Assembly: GCA_934097255.1 (NCBI GenBank)
Contig: CAKONT010000055.1
Location: 1 to 6,349 of the forward strand
Reading direction: 5' to 3'
Source of the DNA: an uncultured Bacilli bacterium
GTDB lineage: Bacteria; Bacillota_I; Bacilli_A; RF39; UBA660
DNA: 6,349 nt
Shown here in pieces: positions 1-5,444 of this stretch. Under the pieces are notes generated by a model, which saw nothing but the letters and a program-made list of their open reading frames with translations, was not told the DNA's origin and made no database searches. Position 1 is the stretch's first letter. The number at the start of each line of letters is the position of its first letter. The translations under genes were made by a program, and so were the position numbers.

Positions 1-74
1 TTTGAACCCTCGCACCAGTTACCCGATCTACACCCTTAGCAGGGGCGCCTCTTCAGCCTCTTGAGTACCACTCC
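1..74 (-). tRNA. tRNA-Ser (anticodon GCU), 3' end cut off by window edge
   Basis: Read on the minus strand, the sequence opens with the acceptor strand GGAGTGG, then TA and a D-arm (CTCAAGAGGCTGAAGAG). The anticodon arm follows, with loop CTGCTAA and anticodon GCT at positions 40-38. Next come a long class-II variable arm and a T-stem GAGGG running into TTCAAA, where the window ends. The long variable arm with a GCT anticodon identifies a serine tRNA reading AGC/AGU codons. About 15 to 20 bases are missing: the rest of the T arm, the 3' acceptor strand and the discriminator/CCA. A promoter lies just upstream at 106-134. Confidence 0.95.
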
Positions 75-105
75 AAGAATGTTTCTTTTAAAGAAAACTA
101 CCTAT

Positions 106-134
106 ATTATAAAGTAAATCATAAATATTTTCAA
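106..134 (-). promoter_or_regulatory. Promoter of tRNA-Ser
   Basis: On the minus strand there is a -35 box TTGAAA (134-129), a 17-nt spacer and a perfect -10 box TATAAT (111-106). This is a near-consensus housekeeping sigma-factor promoter. The predicted transcription start, near position 99, leaves a leader of about 25 nt before the mature tRNA 5' end at 74. The tRNA is therefore transcribed independently of the protein gene to its right, which ends in its own terminator. Confidence 0.8.
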
Positions 135-141
135 TAGTTTT

Positions 142-169
142 AAAGAAAAAAAGTTCAAATTGAACTTTT
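142..169 (-). terminator. A/U-rich intrinsic terminator of the cysteine-rich gene
   Basis: On the minus strand AAAAGTTCAA is followed almost at once by its complement TTGAACTTTT (arms 169-160 and 158-149), and then by more T residues to about 142. The formal palindrome has a 1-nt centre, so the real loop would open a few inner pairs. The stop codon of the gene (170-168) lies inside the hairpin. The stem has only two G:C pairs, so it is weak, but the T-run and its position support a terminator. Confidence 0.65.
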
Positions 170-656
170 ATTTTCTTTTTCTAACTATTTCATCTTCTAT
201 TTGAGAAGCAATTTCAACATTTTCATATTCTGCTAAATCATAAAACATATTCATATATAAATTAATTGCAAAATCAAGATTACCTAATGAAATGTTTTCT
301 TTTACAGGTACAAAACAATTATTATAAATACAACCAGCAACAATTTGACTATATTTATCGTCTGTAAGTTTATCACAAACCATAACACCATACTCATTAT
401 AATCGTCAAAAAATTGTTTGAATTCTGGATTTTCAACAAATTGTTGCATTATCAAATCACGACAAGCAACTACGTTTTCATCATAATAATCCAAATTTAA
501 TATTTCAGATACTTTTGTTGTAACATAGCAAAATTTTCTACAAGAATTAGCGACTTTATCAGGTCTAACCCATGTATTCCAACCATAACAACGATACTCG
601 TCACCTTTTCTTTCAGTTCTATCAAAATTATTGCAATCTCTACACTTAAATCCCAT
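168..656 (-). CDS. Cysteine-rich protein with N-terminal zinc-ribbon-like Cys cluster and CFI-box-type C-terminal domain
   Basis: This is a 162-residue soluble protein of unknown function. The N-terminus carries an ordered cysteine set, C5-x2-C8, C23, C39 and C43, spaced as in small zinc-ribbon or metal-binding modules. From C43 the sequence CYVTT opens a helical region with a conserved-looking RD (about residue 66) and a late CFxPV segment. I recognise this layout as the CFI-box C-terminal domain found in hypothetical Firmicute proteins; that is recall, not a search result. The start is ATG at 656 because GGGAGG lies six bases upstream. An in-frame ATG at 698 would overlap the -10 box and cannot be on the transcript. 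The gene has its own promoter (687-715) and terminator. It has no signal peptide or TM helix. A metal-binding or redox role is inference only. Confidence 0.85.
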   Translation of the reverse strand: MGFKCRDCNNFDRTERKGDEYRCYGWNTWVRPDKVANSCRKFCYVTTKVSEILNLDYYDENVVACRDLIMQQFVENPEFKQFFDDYNEYGVMVCDKLTDDKYSQIVAGCIYNNCFVPVKENISLGNLDFAINLYMNMFYDLAEYENVEIASQIEDEIVRKRK

Positions 657-686
657 ATAAACCTCCCTTTTAAGTAACGGTTCTAT

Positions 687-715
687 ATTATAACACATTT
701 TCTTTATTTATTCAA
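687..715 (-). promoter_or_regulatory. Promoter of the cysteine-rich gene, overlapping the folD 3' end
   Basis: On the minus strand there is a -35 box TTGAAT (715-710), a 17-nt spacer and a consensus -10 box TATAAT (692-687) preceded by TG (extended -10, TGTTATAAT). The -35 box lies inside the last codons of folD, whose stop is at 706-704. The gap between the two genes is thus just the promoter core, and no terminator separates them. Readthrough from the folD operon could add to expression. Confidence 0.8.
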
Positions 716-1528
716 GTAACACTCTAAAACATTTGCCATAAGCATTACAACCGTCATTGGTCCAACTCCTTGTGGAACAGGTGTATACATATTACATTTT
801 AAATAACAACTACTATCAACATCGCCATATAAATGATTATTTTCTCTAATTATTCCAACATCAATTAAAATAGAATCATCTTTTATCATATCTTCTTTAA
901 TTATTCCTTTAACACCTGTTGCTGAAACAATAATATCTGCATCTTTTGTATAAGATTTGACATCTTTTGTATATATGTTACAAATACTTACACTACATTT
1001 TCTATCAAGAAATAATTTAATCAAAGGAATACCAACAAGTTTACTACTTCCTACTAAAACAACTTTTTTACCATCTAATTCTATATTGTAATACTCTAAT
1101 AACTTAATAATTCCAAGAGCAGTACATGGAATAATTGATTTGTTATTAGTATACAAATTACCAAAATTAGTGCTTGTCAAACCATCCACATCTTTTAAAG
1201 GACTAATTGCTGAAATTATATTTTGCTCATTAATATTTTTAGGAAGTGGAAATTGGACAAGTATTCCTGTTACACTATCATCTTCATTTAATTTTTTTAT
1301 TTTTTCTATTAATTCATCTTCTAAAATATCTTTATATTTTATATGCAAAAAATCTATTCCAACCATTTGACACATTAATCTTTTTTTATTTACGTAAACA
1401 TTTGAAGCCTCATCATTTCCAACTTGAATTACAACAAGTTTTAGTTTTTTATCTAACCTAGCTATTTTTTCTTTTAATATATTAGCATAATAATCAGATA
1501 CTTTTTTACCATCAATTATTTTTTCCAC
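704..1528 (-). CDS. folD: Bifunctional methylenetetrahydrofolate dehydrogenase / methenyltetrahydrofolate cyclohydrolase
   Basis: FolD interconverts 5,10-methylene-THF and 10-formyl-THF through methenyl-THF using NAD(P), in the cytoplasm, feeding purine and formyl-Met synthesis. With a GTG start at 1528 it is 274 residues, a normal length beginning MEKIIDGK. The family motifs are in order: catalytic YVNKK (Y45, K49), GILVQFPLP (Q92), DVDG (D113, D115), PCTALG (about 134), the dinucleotide loop GSSKLVGIP (160-168) and TPVPQGVGPMT (249-259). The GTG start has GGAG nine bases upstream; in-frame ATGs at 1543 and 1537 have poorer ribosome sites but are possible. The start overlaps the end of the DUF1003 gene, so translation is probably coupled. 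Two signature positions deviate from the usual PGGVGPMT and PCTP: Q253 replaces a glycine and A137 a proline. All main catalytic residues are kept, so it is probably active. Confidence 0.97.
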   Translation of the reverse strand: MEKIIDGKKVSDYYANILKEKIARLDKKLKLVVIQVGNDEASNVYVNKKRLMCQMVGIDFLHIKYKDILEDELIEKIKKLNEDDSVTGILVQFPLPKNINEQNIISAISPLKDVDGLTSTNFGNLYTNNKSIIPCTALGIIKLLEYYNIELDGKKVVLVGSSKLVGIPLIKLFLDRKCSVSICNIYTKDVKSYTKDADIIVSATGVKGIIKEDMIKDDSILIDVGIIRENNHLYGDVDSSCYLKCNMYTPVPQGVGPMTVVMLMANVLECYLNK

Positions 1529-2138
1529 CGCTGTCATCTCCATCCATTTTTAACTCTTTTAATTTTTTTAAAACAGCTTTTTCAATCAAATCATTTACTT
1601 CATCTTCCGTATAAAGTTTTATTTCATGATCCGGATTTTTTAAATAAGTAAGTATTTCTTTTTGATTTTTTTCTAATTTTTCAATATGTTCATACAATAT
1701 TTCAATAATTAATTCACTTTTTAAATCAATTTTATAATCGTACTTACTTCTTAAACTGTCTTTTTTTGATTGTCTATTTTGACTCATCATAATAATTGGG
1801 GCTTGTAGCGCTGCAACACAAGATAAAAATAAGTTTAATAAAATAAATGGATATGGATCAAAAGATGTTTTACCTTTTAAAGAAATAATTGTGTTAAATA
1901 ATATCCAAAAAAGAAGAAATAAACTAAAAATAATAATAAAAGTCCAACTGCCAAACAAAGAACTCATCTTATCAGCAAGACGATCTTTAAACTCCATTGA
2001 TTCTTCTTCTCTTTTATCGATATCTATTGCAAGTGGATTATCTACAATTAACTCAATAATATCTTTTTCTTCTTCTTCATTTAAATCCCTGTTTAATAAT
2101 TTTTTAACTATATCTTTTTTTGTTCTTGTAATACTCAA
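1512..2138 (-). CDS. DUF1003 family two-TM membrane protein
   Basis: This is a 208-residue inner-membrane protein of uncharacterised function. It has a charged N-terminal third, then the DUF1003 core: a DRLADKMSSLFGSW segment leading into TM1 (about 64-85), the hallmark FDPYPFILLN (93-102) entering TM2 (about 96-118), and QAPIIMMSQNRQ (112-123). A basic/DY region and a long C-terminal coiled-coil-like helix (about 140-200) rich in Lys/Glu/Leu follow. The start is TTG at 2138: a perfect GGAGGTGA lies seven bases upstream (2153-2146), whereas the in-frame GTG at 2162 lies upstream of that site and would put it inside the coding region. The TTG is only 20 bases after the preceding gene's stop, and the 3' end overlaps folD, so it is the middle gene of an operon. 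DUF1003 has been linked loosely to metal or magnesium transport by name only; I make no functional claim. Confidence 0.93.
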   Translation of the reverse strand: MSITRTKKDIVKKLLNRDLNEEEEKDIIELIVDNPLAIDIDKREEESMEFKDRLADKMSSLFGSWTFIIIFSLFLLFWILFNTIISLKGKTSFDPYPFILLNLFLSCVAALQAPIIMMSQNRQSKKDSLRSKYDYKIDLKSELIIEILYEHIEKLEKNQKEILTYLKNPDHEIKLYTEDEVNDLIEKAVLKKLKELKMDGDDSGGKNN

Positions 2139-2145
2139 TTTAAAG

Positions 2146-2153
2146 TCACCTCC
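2146..2153 (-). promoter_or_regulatory. Strong Shine-Dalgarno site that fixes a TTG start
   Basis: GGAGGTGA on the minus strand is an 8-base match to the anti-Shine-Dalgarno of 16S rRNA, followed by seven bases and TTG (2138-2136). It is the reason for choosing TTG over the longer GTG-initiated frame at 2162, which overlaps the stop of the upstream gene. Confidence 0.8.
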
Positions 2154-2158
2154 AATTA

Positions 2159-3742
2159 TCACATAAATTTTTTAAATAAAATACATACTATACAAATAGT
2201 TATAATTAATAATACTAAAATAATCCAAATATATATAGTATCAGCAACACCTTTTTCATTAACTGTAATAGGTTTTAATTTTTTTAAAGTACGATCAGAA
2301 TTATCATATTTTTTATTCATCTTTGAATCATAAAATCCACTATAAAGAGTTAATAAACAACTTTCTTTATTTTTTATTCTTTCATTGTTTATATCATCTA
2401 AAAGAAGACTATTTTTATCACTAACACAAGAATAAGTTAAAGCATCAATTTTCATCTTTTTATTAAAACGATAGTTATTTATAAGATTACAAACATCACC
2501 AATATATCTTTCTCTTAGTATTTCTATTTGTTCTTTAGTATTATTAAATATCATATCAACTGTTGCACATACCTCAAAAGATGTTATATTAATAGGCATT
2601 TTAAACTTTAACAAATAATCAAATAAAGAACTAATTTCTTCTAATGAAGTATCTAAATTAACATCTAATTTAATTCCGATACTATCAATCAATTTTATTT
2701 TATTATTTTTTTCATATAATTTTATTTCTTTTATAAGGTTTTCAAATTCATTTCTTTTTTCTTTGCATAACAAATCTTCTGTGTAAACAAAATTGACATT
2801 TTTTAAATTATTTCTTGCAACTTTTAATATATCACATAAATCATTAATATCAAAATATTTTAGCCACGAAGATTTTTCTAATTTTTTAGTTTTATCATCA
2901 ATTATACAATCTAAAACATCTAAACTAACGATAACTGGCTTTCTATCCATTCTTTTATTTAAAGTGTTGTAAGATCCTATATAATTTGTCAATTTATCAA
3001 CGTAATTAATATATCTTTGTTTTAAAATATCCTTTGAAAGTTTAGATAAATATTTTGGAAAATCATCTAAAGTTAAAAGATTATTTATTCTAACAAATTT
3101 ATCATTATCATAACAAAAATCAAGCATTTCACGAAAATTTTCATTTTCAAAAATATTATTATTATTTTGAAAATCACTATATTTTACTGCATCAAATAAA
3201 GAAATACAAGAATAATCGTTTATTATATTGTCATATAGTTTTTTTGCATCACTATATTTTTCTTCTTTTATACCATTATAAGCAACCATTGAAAAATTGT
3301 TTAATTTATCATAAAAAATATGTTGTATATTTTCTGGTAATTTAACAAATATTTTACCAAGAATTTTCTCTATTTCAGAAGACTTTATATTTATATTATT
3401 TTTTGTTTCTTCATATAATTTTTTTATTACTTCTAAAGTAGTTCCTGTAACATTTTTATTATTTTTTAAATCTCTAAGTATTGACAAATACATATTTCTT
3501 TTACCAAAGTCTGTGTATAAACTATACTTATCAAGTAAAGTACTTTTATAATTATTATAAGAAAACTCATTGTCATTTTTAGAAAGTAAAAGTAATTTTA
3601 TTTGTTGAGAAGTAAGACTAATTCCAACATAATCTAAATCCATATTTTCAATATGATTATTATCTATCAAATTCTTCCTTGCAATAGAAGAAAAATATTC
3701 ATTTTTTGCTTTTTCTATTTCATCGAGTTCAGTACTACTCAT
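2159..3742 (-). CDS. Tail-anchored protein with a diverged, apparently catalytically dead GH10 (xylanase-fold) domain
   Basis: This is a 527-residue protein. Residues 1-145 are helical, charged and unrecognised. From about 150 to 450 the order of glycoside hydrolase family 10 landmarks can be followed. They are an AYNG strand; FDAVKYSDFQ where active enzymes have ENEMKW; VRINNLL (217-223) for VRGHTLVW; FPKYL for TPxWL; LDVLDC (274-279) for WDVVNE; FVYTEDL for FYNDYN; IDSIGIKLDV (352-361) for IDGIGMQSHL; ITSFEV (386-391) for ITELDV; and SDKNSLL (441-447) for the last SDxxSWL. The acid/base Glu is Cys279 and the nucleophile Glu is Ser388; the usual His and Trp residues are also gone, so hydrolase activity is unlikely. 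A single C-terminal TM (about 502-523) ends in FKKFM. There is no signal peptide, which suggests a tail anchor with the barrel in the cytoplasm. The ATG at 3742 has GGTGAT just upstream. It is first in an operon with DUF1003 and folD. The fold call is pattern recognition and needs a profile search. Confidence 0.8.
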   Translation of the reverse strand: MSSTELDEIEKAKNEYFSSIARKNLIDNNHIENMDLDYVGISLTSQQIKLLLLSKNDNEFSYNNYKSTLLDKYSLYTDFGKRNMYLSILRDLKNNKNVTGTTLEVIKKLYEETKNNINIKSSEIEKILGKIFVKLPENIQHIFYDKLNNFSMVAYNGIKEEKYSDAKKLYDNIINDYSCISLFDAVKYSDFQNNNNIFENENFREMLDFCYDNDKFVRINNLLTLDDFPKYLSKLSKDILKQRYINYVDKLTNYIGSYNTLNKRMDRKPVIVSLDVLDCIIDDKTKKLEKSSWLKYFDINDLCDILKVARNNLKNVNFVYTEDLLCKEKRNEFENLIKEIKLYEKNNKIKLIDSIGIKLDVNLDTSLEEISSLFDYLLKFKMPINITSFEVCATVDMIFNNTKEQIEILRERYIGDVCNLINNYRFNKKMKIDALTYSCVSDKNSLLLDDINNERIKNKESCLLTLYSGFYDSKMNKKYDNSDRTLKKLKPITVNEKGVADTIYIWIILVLLIITICIVCILFKKFM

Positions 3743-3767
3743 TATTATCACCATCTATCTTAATAAC

Positions 3768-3796
3768 ATTTTAACAAAATATTAAATAAACTACAA
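3768..3796 (-). promoter_or_regulatory. Promoter of the GH10-like/DUF1003/folD operon
   Basis: On the minus strand there is -10 TAAAAT (3773-3768) preceded by TG with one base between (extended -10, TGTTAAAAT), and a 17-nt spacer to a weak -35 TTGTAG (3796-3791). The predicted start is near 3761, giving a leader of about 20 nt to the ATG at 3742. It sits directly downstream of the terminator of the surface-protein gene, so the operon starts independently here. Confidence 0.6.
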
Positions 3797-3801
3797 GATA
3801 T

Positions 3802-3833
3802 AAAAAAAGAAAACAAATTTGTCTTCTTCTTTT
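3802..3833 (-). terminator. A/U-rich intrinsic terminator of the surface-protein gene
   Basis: There is a 32-base near-perfect inverted repeat centred between 3817 and 3818 (core ACAAATTTGT). On the plus strand it has two A/C mismatches (3812/3823 and 3806/3829). In the minus-strand RNA these become G-U wobble pairs, so the stem is continuous only in that orientation. It starts within the stop codon region of the gene ending at 3835 and finishes in a run of seven U residues. The inner pairs must open to form a loop. Confidence 0.75.
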
Positions 3834-3834
3834 T

Positions 3835-5319
3835 TTACGAAATTTGATAAGCGTTATCGATAGAACCATCTGCTCCAGAAGTTACTTTTGTATCAGCTTT
3901 CAGAGAAATGACTGGGCGTACGTACAAACCAGTACTACCAGCAAAACCGAATGTTATCCAATTTGAAATATTTACCTGCCATACACATGTGTGTGCTGAA
4001 CTACCACCATATCCAGCGGGACTCATTGTCCAATAATGTAATGAATATGCTAAATAAGTATTTGATGTGCCTGACGAATTATAAAATATTCCTCCAGATT
4101 TTAAATATTCATCTATTGTTACTAATCCTGCATTTAAGCTTAATATCCCTTTGCCATTTAAATCTGTTTTACAATTAAAACTTGGTGTGTATTCTTCTTT
4201 TGTTACCATCTCTGCAGATCCTGCTGTATATGACGAATCAAACTTTACTTTTGCTTCTTCACAGAATGTTGTTTCTTCTATATAATTTGCATAACTTGAT
4301 AAATTACTATTATAAAAGCTATCTACCGTATTTTTAATGCCATCTGTTACATCACTATTACTATAATACATATAAGTATAAGAATCAGCACCTATATTAA
4401 AATAGTTGGTCTTACCAATATGATCATTTAAAATAAGTCTTATACTTCCATCTTCGTTTATTCTTATTACTCGCCATGTAAGTCCAGCAAAACTTACATA
4501 GTTATTTACGTTTGTTCCTTTATAATAATATGTTGTAAGTTTTCCATTTGATAGATTACTTTGATATATAGAACTAAGTTCGCTACTTGGTGTATATTCT
4601 TCCTTATATAATCCATCTCCTGTTGTTACTACATTTTGATTGTTTTCACCAAGAAGAGCTTTTGCTAAAAGTTCTTGTTCTTCTTGTTTTGAATATAACG
4701 CTAGGGTACCGGAATAGACAACTATATTGCCATTTGTTGACTGATATTCATTAGGTGTATCATTACTTAACCATACTTTTAGTTTAATATCTAATGTATC
4801 TCCTTGATTAATATAACCAGATGTTAATACTTCATTTGTTCCTATTGTTTGTATTTTATAATCACTTGTTCCAACTTTTATTCCTGTTTTTATATAATTA
4901 TTTGGAATACATTTAGTTGGAGTAACGGTTTCGTTATTAAGGGAAATACTTGTTCCAACTTGACAAGTATTATTTAACCTTATTTCATAATATGTTCTAA
5001 TACTTCCATTGTTAGTTAAGGAAAAACTATATGTATCTCCTTCCATACCAATATCATCAGGTAAAGGTTGTGCACCAGATAAAGTTATAGCATTTGATTC
5101 GTTAGATAAAGTAAGAAAAAGTGTTCCAGATGTTAAAGTATTTATTCCTCCCTTACCACGCATTGTAAGTATCGCATAACTTGTTCCAGATAAAATTAGT
5201 AAAAAGACAACTACTAACGCCATTGTAATTACTTTCTTACCATATATTTTGTCATTTGCAAAATCAAGTTTATTGTATTTCTCGAAAAATTTTAGTTTGC
5301 GTTTTTTAAATATAGACAT
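3835..5319 (-). CDS. Exported protein: TasA/camelysin-like N-terminal half fused to a DUF6273-like C-terminal domain
   Basis: This is a 494-residue protein. A lysine-rich cytoplasmic head (1-29) precedes one hydrophobic segment (about 30-49) ending GTSYA, which looks like a SipW-type signal peptide or an N-terminal anchor. The next segment, INTLTSGTLFLTL followed by YSFSLTNNGS, matches the start of TasA/camelysin beta-sandwich proteins (about 50-207). A linker (about 208-260) leads to a C-terminal domain (about 260-475) with YVSFAGLTWRVIRI, GLVTIDEY (398-405), YWTMSPAG (429-436) and VRPVISLKA (467-475). This is the layout of DUF6273-type extracellular domains common in gut Firmicutes and RF39-like bacteria. 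Five cysteines lie outside the membrane. The ATG at 5319 is chosen because GGTGAT is four bases upstream; an in-frame ATG lies at 5331. The gene stands alone, with its own promoter and terminator. No signal peptidase gene lies in the window. A surface or matrix role is inferred; the ligand is unknown. Confidence 0.85.
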   Translation of the reverse strand: MSIFKKRKLKFFEKYNKLDFANDKIYGKKVITMALVVVFLLILSGTSYAILTMRGKGGINTLTSGTLFLTLSNESNAITLSGAQPLPDDIGMEGDTYSFSLTNNGSIRTYYEIRLNNTCQVGTSISLNNETVTPTKCIPNNYIKTGIKVGTSDYKIQTIGTNEVLTSGYINQGDTLDIKLKVWLSNDTPNEYQSTNGNIVVYSGTLALYSKQEEQELLAKALLGENNQNVVTTGDGLYKEEYTPSSELSSIYQSNLSNGKLTTYYYKGTNVNNYVSFAGLTWRVIRINEDGSIRLILNDHIGKTNYFNIGADSYTYMYYSNSDVTDGIKNTVDSFYNSNLSSYANYIEETTFCEEAKVKFDSSYTAGSAEMVTKEEYTPSFNCKTDLNGKGILSLNAGLVTIDEYLKSGGIFYNSSGTSNTYLAYSLHYWTMSPAGYGGSSAHTCVWQVNISNWITFGFAGSTGLYVRPVISLKADTKVTSGADGSIDNAYQIS

Positions 5320-5327
5320 AAAATCAC

Positions 5328-5343
5328 CCATTCAACCATTCAA
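5328..5343. repeat. Perfect 8-bp tandem duplication in the leader of the surface-protein gene
   Basis: On the minus strand TTGAATGG occurs twice back to back, ending immediately before the GTGAT of the ribosome binding site. It lies in the predicted 5' leader, 9 to 24 bases upstream of the chosen ATG. Each copy contains an ATG; the proximal one (5331) is in frame with the gene and the distal one (5339) is not. Confidence 0.7.
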
Positions 5344-5370
5344 TTTATAACAATCGTATTCTATAAATAT

Positions 5371-5399
5371 ATTTTAAACTATTTTTAGTTTTTTATCAA
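5371..5399 (-). promoter_or_regulatory. Promoter of the surface-protein gene
   Basis: On the minus strand there is -35 TTGATA (5399-5394), a 17-nt spacer and -10 TAAAAT (5376-5371). Transcription would start near 5364, leaving a leader of about 45 nt before the ATG at 5319. The spacer is almost wholly occupied by the inverted repeat AAACTA-aaaa-TAGTTT (5391-5376). Confidence 0.7.
5376..5391. repeat. 16-bp inverted repeat inside a promoter spacer
   Basis: AAACTA and TAGTTT are perfect 6-bp arms around a 4-base centre, lying between the -35 and -10 boxes of the surface-protein promoter and touching the -10 box. The position is typical of a repressor operator, but the AT-rich sequence makes a chance palindrome quite possible. 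Confidence 0.4.
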
Positions 5400-5444
5400 T
5401 AATTAAATTTTGGTTTGTAAGCTATATTTATTTTTTTGACATCT

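Noticed and set aside
82..97. Short inverted repeat TTTCTTT/AAAGAAA in the tRNA leader
   Set aside because: It is an A/T-only low-complexity palindrome between promoter and tRNA. It has no U-tract in a useful place, so it is not called a terminator or processing site.
1140..1461. Two plus-strand open frames of 71-76 codons opposite folD
   Set aside because: They are antisense shadows: no ribosome site, low-complexity Leu/Ile/Phe-rich translations, and they overlap a certain gene.
1891..2166. Plus-strand open frame of 91 codons opposite the DUF1003 gene
   Set aside because: It is Ser/Leu/Ile-rich, complementary to Glu/Lys/Asn-rich coding sequence, and has no ribosome site or promoter.
3900..4050. 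Variable repeat of a diversity-generating retroelement in the surface-protein C-terminus
   Set aside because: No second near-identical template copy and no reverse transcriptase gene in the window; kept only as a search suggestion.
3951..4178. Plus-strand open frame opposite the surface-protein gene
   Set aside because: It is antisense to a well-supported coding region, with no recognisable domain or translation signal.
5293..5339. A 15-codon leader frame starting at ATG 5339 and overlapping the surface-protein start
   Set aside because: It has no Shine-Dalgarno and no amino-acid bias suggesting attenuation, and arises from the 8-bp duplication.
5400..5444. Possible terminator after the phosphoketolase gene
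   Set aside because: T-rich runs are present but no stem of useful length pairs ahead of them in the minus-strand RNA.
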